Assembly (NCBI GenBank): GCA_013042025.1
Contig: JABDQY010000021.1
Location: 1-12,413 of the forward strand
Direction of reading: 5' to 3'
DNA: 12,413 bases
DNA from: Bacteroidia bacterium
GTDB lineage: Bacteria; Bacteroidota; Bacteroidia; NS11-12g; UBA9320
In this document: piece by piece, positions 7,741 through 12,413 of the stretch
Position numbering within the stretch: position 1 is the first letter of the stretch
Layout of the letters: the number at the start of each line of letters is the position of its first letter
Notes under the pieces: model-generated
The model's database searches: none
Told to the model about the DNA's origin: nothing
What the model saw: the letters and a program-made list of their open reading frames with translations, nothing else
Program-made: the position numbers and the translations under genes

Positions 7741-9824
7741 ACACATTCTTAAAATCAGAAATAAAATTTTTGAAAGGTGTTGGTCAGGTTAGAGCCGACA
7801 TCCTTAACAAAGAGTTAGGCATTTTTACTTTTGAGGATATCTTAGGATACTATCCGTTTCGATACGTTGATAGATCGAAGTACACCAAAGTTTCTGAAAT
7901 AAATACGGAAAGTCAGCACATCCAATTAAAGGGTAGAATTGTTCATTTTCAGGAGATTCCATTAAAACGAGGTTCGCGTTTGGTGGCTACATTTTACGAT
8001 GGAAGTGGCGAGCTGGAATTGGTATGGTTTAAGGGAGTGAAATGGATTAAAGCCAACATTAAAATAAATGATGAAATTGTAATCTTTGGCAAGCCTACCT
8101 TATTTAAAGGCCGATTTAACATGTCTCATCCTGAAATGGAAACATTTGCTGCTCGAAAAAATGCTGCTTCTTTAGAAGCTGTTTATTCTACTACAGAGCA
8201 AATGAGAAACAGGCGTTTTGAAAGCAAGGCAATGCGTCAAATTATCGGTAATCTGATCCATCATGAAAAATTTGATGTCCCAGAGATTTTTGATTCTAAA
8301 TTTGTAGAAGAACACCAACTGATATCAAGAAAGAAGGCATTTCAACTTATCCATCAGCCCTCAACAGACAAAGATATACAGCTCGCTCAACATCGAATTA
8401 AATTTGAAGAATTGTTCTTTCTTCAATTTCCGTTTTTAAAACAGAAACTCAATCGTATTGAGGCCAAAGAAGGTATAGAATTTAAGACCAAGTCTCCACT
8501 GTTCGAAGATTTCGCTCAGAATCATCTACCGTTTGAACTGACTAATGCTCAACAACGCGTTCTTTCAGAGATTAAAACAGATTTAGTTTCCGGCAAACAA
8601 ATGAATCGATTACTTCAAGGAGACGTAGGAAGTGGGAAAACGATTGTTGCATTTTTAAGTGTTCTAATGGCAGTAGACAATGGTTATCAAGCTAGTATTA
8701 TGGCTCCTACTGAAATATTGGCAACACAACATTTTATTGGTTTAAAAGAATTAGCTCATGAAATAGGGATTCACATTGCATTGCTAACTGGCTCCACAAC
8801 GGCTAAAGATCGGAAAGAGATTCATAGGCTTTTACGCTTAGGTGAAATACATTTACTTATAGGTACACATGCCTTAATCGAAGAAATCGTTCAGTTTAGT
8901 AACCTTGGTTTGGTTATCATAGATGAACAACATCGATTTGGTGTTGCTCAACGAGCAAAACTTCAGGAGAAAGGACATCAACCTCCACACGTTCTGGTAA
9001 TGACTGCTACACCAATTCCTAGGACATTAGCAATGAGTGTTTACGGAGATTTGGATTACAGTGTTATTGATGAACTCCCTGCTGGAAGAAAACCGATAAA
9101 AACAGTGCATCGATTTGGGTTCGCTAGACCAAAAGTATGGGAATTCATTAAAAGTGAACTGGCAAAAGGCAGGCAAGCGTATATCGTATACCCGCTTATT
9201 GAAGAATCAGACAAATTACATTACAAGGATTTATACAACGGTTATGACGAATTGTTACAGTTTTTCCCCAGGCCAGAATACCAAGTGGATATGCTGCATG
9301 GTAAAATGAAACCTGCAGACAAAGAAGCCGTGATGCAACGGTTTAAGAAAGGTATTTGCCACATTATCGTGAGCACAACGGTAATAGAGGTTGGTATAAA
9401 TGTTCCAAACGCAAGCATTATGGTGATTGAAAGCTCAGAGAAATTTGGTCTTTCTCAATTGCATCAATTGAGAGGTAGAGTGGGTAGAGGTGCAGAACAA
9501 AGTTTTTGCATATTAATGAGCAGTAAAGCCTTAAGCGAAAATGCTCGAACACGGTTAAAAGCAATGGTAAGCACCAATAGTGGATTTGAGTTAAGTGAAA
9601 TTGACATGCAACTTCGTGGTTTCGGAGATATTGCAGGTACCCGTCAGAGTGGTTTGGACCAATTGCAACTAGCCTCCTTAAATGCTGATGGTACTATTGC
9701 TCAAAGTGCTCGCAACGCTATTGTTAAACTTTTAGATGAAGACCCGGATTTACTGAACCACCATGCTTTAAGAAATTACATAAGCACAAAGCAAGGTTTT
9801 AAAGAATGGAGTACGGTTGCCTAG
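7737..9824 (+). CDS. recG: ATP-dependent DNA helicase RecG
   Basis: This superfamily 2 double-stranded DNA translocase remodels stalled replication forks and Holliday junctions. It is 695 residues, the normal length (E. coli 693). The N-terminal region has FLKGVGQVRA and the 'YYPFRYVDRS' segment typical of RecG, then an OB-fold wedge at about 62-135 that splits the fork. The helicase core shows Walker A GDVGSGKT (295-302), APTEILA (323-329), Walker B/DEQH (396-399), TATPIPRTLA (423-432), HGKM with STTVIEVGINVPNA (546-559), and motif VI QLRGRVGRG (577-585). The RecG-specific TRG motif follows at about 623-639 (RGFGDIAGTRQSG). All key residues are intact. The ATG lies within ATGA shared with the upstream CPBP stop; no Shine-Dalgarno sequence is present, so expression probably depends on coupling. 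The TAG lies within CTAG shared with the facing SRPBCC gene. Confidence 0.98.
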   Translation: MNTFLKSEIKFLKGVGQVRADILNKELGIFTFEDILGYYPFRYVDRSKYTKVSEINTESQHIQLKGRIVHFQEIPLKRGSRLVATFYDGSGELELVWFKGVKWIKANIKINDEIVIFGKPTLFKGRFNMSHPEMETFAARKNAASLEAVYSTTEQMRNRRFESKAMRQIIGNLIHHEKFDVPEIFDSKFVEEHQLISRKKAFQLIHQPSTDKDIQLAQHRIKFEELFFLQFPFLKQKLNRIEAKEGIEFKTKSPLFEDFAQNHLPFELTNAQQRVLSEIKTDLVSGKQMNRLLQGDVGSGKTIVAFLSVLMAVDNGYQASIMAPTEILATQHFIGLKELAHEIGIHIALLTGSTTAKDRKEIHRLLRLGEIHLLIGTHALIEEIVQFSNLGLVIIDEQHRFGVAQRAKLQEKGHQPPHVLVMTATPIPRTLAMSVYGDLDYSVIDELPAGRKPIKTVHRFGFARPKVWEFIKSELAKGRQAYIVYPLIEESDKLHYKDLYNGYDELLQFFPRPEYQVDMLHGKMKPADKEAVMQRFKKGICHIIVSTTVIEVGINVPNASIMVIESSEKFGLSQLHQLRGRVGRGAEQSFCILMSSKALSENARTRLKAMVSTNSGFELSEIDMQLRGFGDIAGTRQSGLDQLQLASLNADGTIAQSARNAIVKLLDEDPDLLNHHALRNYISTKQGFKEWSTVA

Positions 9825-10342
9825 CTCCCTTCTATGAGTTCTTGAAGATTATCTAAATTTTCAGCTTCGGCTCGTTTAAAGGATTTGTTGTTATTCATGA
9901 AAAGCTTCATTCTAAAGGAGAGTGCTTTTAGTTTTACCTTTGAAGAAAGACGTGTGGTTGAACTATCTACTTGTTTAAACGTAGTGATGGATGTCTTTTC
10001 AAGAAAGTCTTCAACAACTCCTTTGTATGAGAACAATTCATTTGGATTTAAAGCAGTTATTGTTTGCTCCATAACCATAGAATTTTGCTCATCGCCAAAT
10101 TTCAATTCATAGCTTGAGTTTTCTGCCAATTCAGTACCCTTTATTTGTTTAACCGAAGTTAATCCAGCAATCCATTTAGATGCCTTTTCCAAATCTGTTG
10201 TGGTCTGCCAGCACTTGTCTATTGTAGTATTAATGTCTTTGTTCACAGTGTATTCAATCTCACTAGGAGATAGCAAAACCAAACCGCCAAAAGCGGCCAA
10301 AAGAAACACACCGAAAATTCCTACGTACTTTGCAATTTTCAT
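9821..10342 (-). CDS. Membrane-anchored SRPBCC-family protein
   Basis: This 173-residue protein has one N-terminal hydrophobic segment (about 7-24, with Lys2 and Lys5 before it). The rest resembles an SRPBCC/START-like helix-grip fold: 'YTVNKDINTTIDKCWQTTTD' followed by 'ASKWIAGLTSVKQIKG', then 'MVMEQTITALNPNELFSYKG' and a C-terminal helix 'NKSFKRAEAENLDNLQELI'. The pattern of a membrane-bound ligand-binding domain with the phrase 'W...l.s.k.i.G' matches polyketide cyclase-type SRPBCC proteins. The ligand is not predictable. The segment lacks a lipobox Cys, and A16/A17/G19 do not give a clear signal-peptidase site, so I read it as an anchor. The gene ends in a 4-base CTAG overlap with recG. 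The ATG at 10342 is the only possible start, since the next Met is residue 89. A good -7 element sits almost against it. Confidence 0.75.
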   Translation of the reverse strand: MKIAKYVGIFGVFLLAAFGGLVLLSPSEIEYTVNKDINTTIDKCWQTTTDLEKASKWIAGLTSVKQIKGTELAENSSYELKFGDEQNSMVMEQTITALNPNELFSYKGVVEDFLEKTSITTFKQVDSSTTRLSSKVKLKALSFRMKLFMNNNKSFKRAEAENLDNLQELIEGS

Positions 10343-10346
10343 TTAG

Positions 10347-10354
10347 CAAATGTA
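10347..10354 (-). promoter_or_regulatory. -7 promoter element (TACATTTG) of the SRPBCC gene
   Basis: Read on the minus strand, TACATTTG is a full match to the Bacteroidota -7 consensus TAnnTTTG. Its 3' end is only four bases from the ATG of the SRPBCC gene, so a transcript starting a few bases downstream would have almost no leader. A convincing TTTG at -33 is not present; the nearest are TTCG at a short distance and TTGA at a long one. The match is exact, but an eight-base motif with two free positions in AT-rich DNA can be chance. Confidence 0.35.
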
Positions 10355-10425
10355 ATATTATGCACGTAGCGAATAGTTTATAAAGTCAATTTCTATATAT
10401 TAGTACCCACTAACTAATTTATCCT

Positions 10426-12413
10426 ATGCTTAAATTTTTACGTCATTCCCTTTTTGCCGCAATTTGTTTCCTATTTATCAGTGCTATAAACGCACAAATT
10501 TCCACGTACCCGTACAATGAAGATTTTGAGGGAGCATCTATTCTCCAAACTGCCAATGCCAGTTGTGTTGCTACTGTTGCCGGAGCTACAATTTCCGGTT
10601 GGTTTCAAGACACGCTCGACGACGGAGATTGGCGAGCTGATACAGCAGGTACAACATCCATTGGTACAGGTCCGGGAGCAACAGCTGCAAGTTCTGGAGT
10701 CAATGTTGGAATGGACGTAAACCCAGGAACAACTGGAGGTATATACATGTATACGGAAGCTACAAATGCAACCACATGCTCCAACTCTGAAATTAACCTC
10801 CTTAGTCCTTATTTTGATTTCAGTGCTTCATCCAAGTATTACAGAATGAGTATTAATTACCACATGTTTGGTGCAGGTATGGGATCATTGCATATTGATG
10901 TGTATGATGGTTCAACTTGGACAGATGATGTTTGGACAATTTCAGGTGATCAGGACACAAATTGGCATTTCAAGTTCGTTAATTTAGCCAATTACAATGA
11001 CGATAGTGTGCGTATACGTATTCGCTCAGTAATGGGAACGAGTTATCAAAGCGACATGGCAATTGACGATATCACCATAGATGAATTTACCCCATACGAC
11101 TATGACATTGAATTAAGGGATGCTGCTTTCACTCAATTCGAATATCCAATTATACGTTATCGACAAGCAGATTCAATTGGATTTACGGGAACGATTAAGA
11201 ATGAAGGGCTTAATGAAACAACTCAAACTAAAATTAATATTAACGGACCCGCATCGTATTCTACAAGCATAGATTTTGATACAGTGCAGAGCTATGATAT
11301 TGCCACTTCACTGGCAAATGATAAATTCCTTCAATCCTCTATTGGAGTTAAAGAATTCTATTTAGAAACTTCAATTGCAGAATCTGATGGTAATATTAGT
11401 AACAATTACGATACTCTAAGTTTTGAGGTATCAGACACTGTGATGGCTCGGGAAGATATTGAAATGGCAACAAATGGTATAGGTACCAATGGAGGTACAA
11501 TTGAAATGGGTCAGAAATTCGAAATTATTGCTGACGATACTGTAACGACCGTGAGCTTTTATATACCAACGCCTAATGTTGGAGACTCTGTAAGAGTACA
11601 TTTCAGAAACTTTGGTGCCAATCCAGGAAGCATTCTTCAAAGTTCACTACCTGTGGTTCTAAAAGCAAATCAAAATTGGTATACAGCACGATTGAATTGT
11701 GCCGTTCCTGTTTCTGCTGGAAATTACTTTGCCTCTGTAGAACAGTTAGTTGCGAATCAAAACATGGGGCTCGGGTACACCAACGAATATCATAATCCAA
11801 ACACCTGTTTCTACACCACAGATGCTGGGGCAACTTGGGTGCGACTCGAAGATCAAAATTTTGATATCACGTTGGTAATTAGGATCAATTTCAATTTAGA
11901 TGTTGACATTGTCGCTGAATCGGATAGTACATGTGCAGGTAGTCCAATTCAATTGGCGGCCAATAATGGTAAAACCTTTTCTTGGAGTCCAAGTAACTTA
12001 ACTCAAACTCCTACAGCAAAAGATCCTTTTATGTCTCCTGTTCAAAACACAACATTTACAGTTACAGCGGATTTTGGTTGTGGGATAACGCGAACCGCAA
12101 GTATTCCAATTTACATCAAAACATTACCAAGCGGAACAATTACCGATGATACAACAATATGTGAAAATAAATCGGTTGTTCTACAAGCAAGTGGTGGTTC
12201 ATCCTATCAATGGCTTTCTGGTCCTGCAAATGGAGATTACACGATTACACCCCAAAATTCAAATGCATACACTGTAAGAATTGACTCTTCCAATGGATGC
12301 AGCAAGTTATATACAGTTCAAGTTCTTGTGAACAAACCATCTGTCGCCATAACAGGAGACACATTGGTATGTAGTGGAACTAAAGCCAATCTCACTGCTT
12401 CAGGAACCAGCAC
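10426..12413 (+). CDS. Large secreted MAM / Ig-like multidomain protein, 5' part
   Basis: The frame is open from ATG 10426 to the right edge (662 complete codons, no stop), so the C-terminus is missing. A Sec signal peptide occupies residues 1-23, cleaved probably in INA-QIS. Residues about 27-222 form a MAM/ConA-like domain: YPYNEDFEG near the start, GWFQDT (58-63), DWRADTAGTTSIGTGPG (68-84), LLSPYFDFS, and the closing MAIDDITIDEF. Residues about 226-340 look like a CARDB-type adhesion domain ('DSIGFTGTIKNEGLNETT'). About 346-490 is a beta-sandwich often seen in Bacteroidota secreted proteins ('FYIPTPNVGDSVRVHF', 'VSAGNYFASVEQL', 'TLVIRINF'). From about 495 Ig/PKD-like repeats begin, with opening cysteines at C503, C579 and C649. 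It likely acts at the cell surface in adhesion or as a type IX secretion cargo; the sorting domain that would show this lies beyond the window. The facing SRPBCC gene is 83 bases upstream; no clear promoter for this gene is visible. Confidence 0.88.
   Translation, partial: MLKFLRHSLFAAICFLFISAINAQISTYPYNEDFEGASILQTANASCVATVAGATISGWFQDTLDDGDWRADTAGTTSIGTGPGATAASSGVNVGMDVNPGTTGGIYMYTEATNATTCSNSEINLLSPYFDFSASSKYYRMSINYHMFGAGMGSLHIDVYDGSTWTDDVWTISGDQDTNWHFKFVNLANYNDDSVRIRIRSVMGTSYQSDMAIDDITIDEFTPYDYDIELRDAAFTQFEYPIIRYRQADSIGFTGTIKNEGLNETTQTKININGPASYSTSIDFDTVQSYDIATSLANDKFLQSSIGVKEFYLETSIAESDGNISNNYDTLSFEVSDTVMAREDIEMATNGIGTNGGTIEMGQKFEIIADDTVTTVSFYIPTPNVGDSVRVHFRNFGANPGSILQSSLPVVLKANQNWYTARLNCAVPVSAGNYFASVEQLVANQNMGLGYTNEYHNPNTCFYTTDAGATWVRLEDQNFDITLVIRINFNLDVDIVAESDSTCAGSPIQLAANNGKTFSWSPSNLTQTPTAKDPFMSPVQNTTFTVTADFGCGITRTASIPIYIKTLPSGTITDDTTICENKSVVLQASGGSSYQWLSGPANGDYTITPQNSNAYTVRIDSSNGCSKLYTVQVLVNKPSVAITGDTLVCSGTKANLTASGTS
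11926..12413 (+). repeat. Cys-led Ig/PKD-like protein repeats (two complete, third cut)
   Basis: Within the secreted protein three units each open with an Asp-Thr/Ser-x-Cys step followed by 'L.A': DSTCAGSPIQLAA (C503), DTTICENKSVVLQAS (C579) and DTLVCSGTKANLTAS (C649). The first two then have an aromatic-Trp strand (TFSWSPS, SYQWLSG) and a 'tFTVTA/YTVRI' strand followed by a Cys (GCGI, GCSK). The period is 76 then 70 residues. DNA identity between units is low, so this is domain repetition rather than recent duplication. The third unit is cut by the window edge. Confidence 0.7.

Noticed and set aside
9806..9830. Possible hairpin GGAG...CTCC around the recG/SRPBCC stops as a terminator
   Set aside because: It has a four-base stem, a loop of about 13 bases and no U-tract on either strand, which is too weak to call.
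10355..10425. Promoter for the secreted protein gene on the plus strand
   Set aside because: AT-rich stretches such as TATATATTAG are present, but none matches TAnnTTTG with a suitable -33 element.
10517..10720. A 67-codon plus-strand open frame at the start of the secreted protein gene
   Set aside because: It is out of frame with the continuous 662-codon frame, which has a signal peptide and MAM motifs; it is a shadow.
11431..11833. Two minus-strand open frames opposite the secreted protein
   Set aside because: They overlap each other, have no domain features and oppose a clearly coding frame.

Overview
The window is an AT-rich, gene-dense stretch of what looks like a chromosome from a Bacteroidota species, most likely in the Flavobacteriales. 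This is inferred from several signs: almost no Shine-Dalgarno sequences before the start codons, a promoter element matching the Bacteroidota -7 consensus (TAnnTTTG), lipoproteins with short lipoboxes, and a large secreted MAM/Ig-like protein of the type common in gliding, adhesive marine or freshwater Bacteroidota. I see no tRNA, rRNA, CRISPR array, insertion sequence or phage gene. Coding density is very high, and no stretch over about 115 bases lacks a gene.

Layout. The left end (1-1770, plus strand) is a tight three-gene run: the 3' end of a CoA-binding (YccU-type) protein, a TPR-like lipoprotein and a classical short-chain dehydrogenase/reductase. Facing it on the minus strand (1767-2582) is a tandem universal stress protein. 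After a 51-base divergent gap comes a plus-strand LEA14/WHy-like lipoprotein (2634-3125), whose end overlaps that of dnaE. dnaE, the replicative DNA polymerase III alpha subunit (1179 aa), fills 3118-6657 on the minus strand. A 114-base divergent gap separates it from a plus-strand pair: a CPBP-type membrane protein with a TTG start (6772-7740), and recG (7737-9824), joined by an ATGA overlap. Facing recG is a membrane-anchored SRPBCC protein (9821-10342, minus). From 10426 to the right edge runs the N-terminal 662 codons of a large secreted multidomain protein, cut by the window.

How the genes fit together. dnaE and recG are both replication/repair housekeeping genes, but they lie on opposite strands in separate units. 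The remaining genes serve envelope, stress and general metabolic roles, and the sequence does not show them forming one pathway. The most distinctive structural point is that all three convergent gene pairs overlap at their stop codons (TTAA, CTAATTAA, CTAG), leaving no intergenic room for dedicated terminators. I found no convincing previously undescribed system. The items most worth a second look are the intact metal-ligand set in the DnaE PHP domain, the altered motif 1 of the CPBP protein coupled to recG, the possibly leaderless SRPBCC gene, and the truncated secreted protein.
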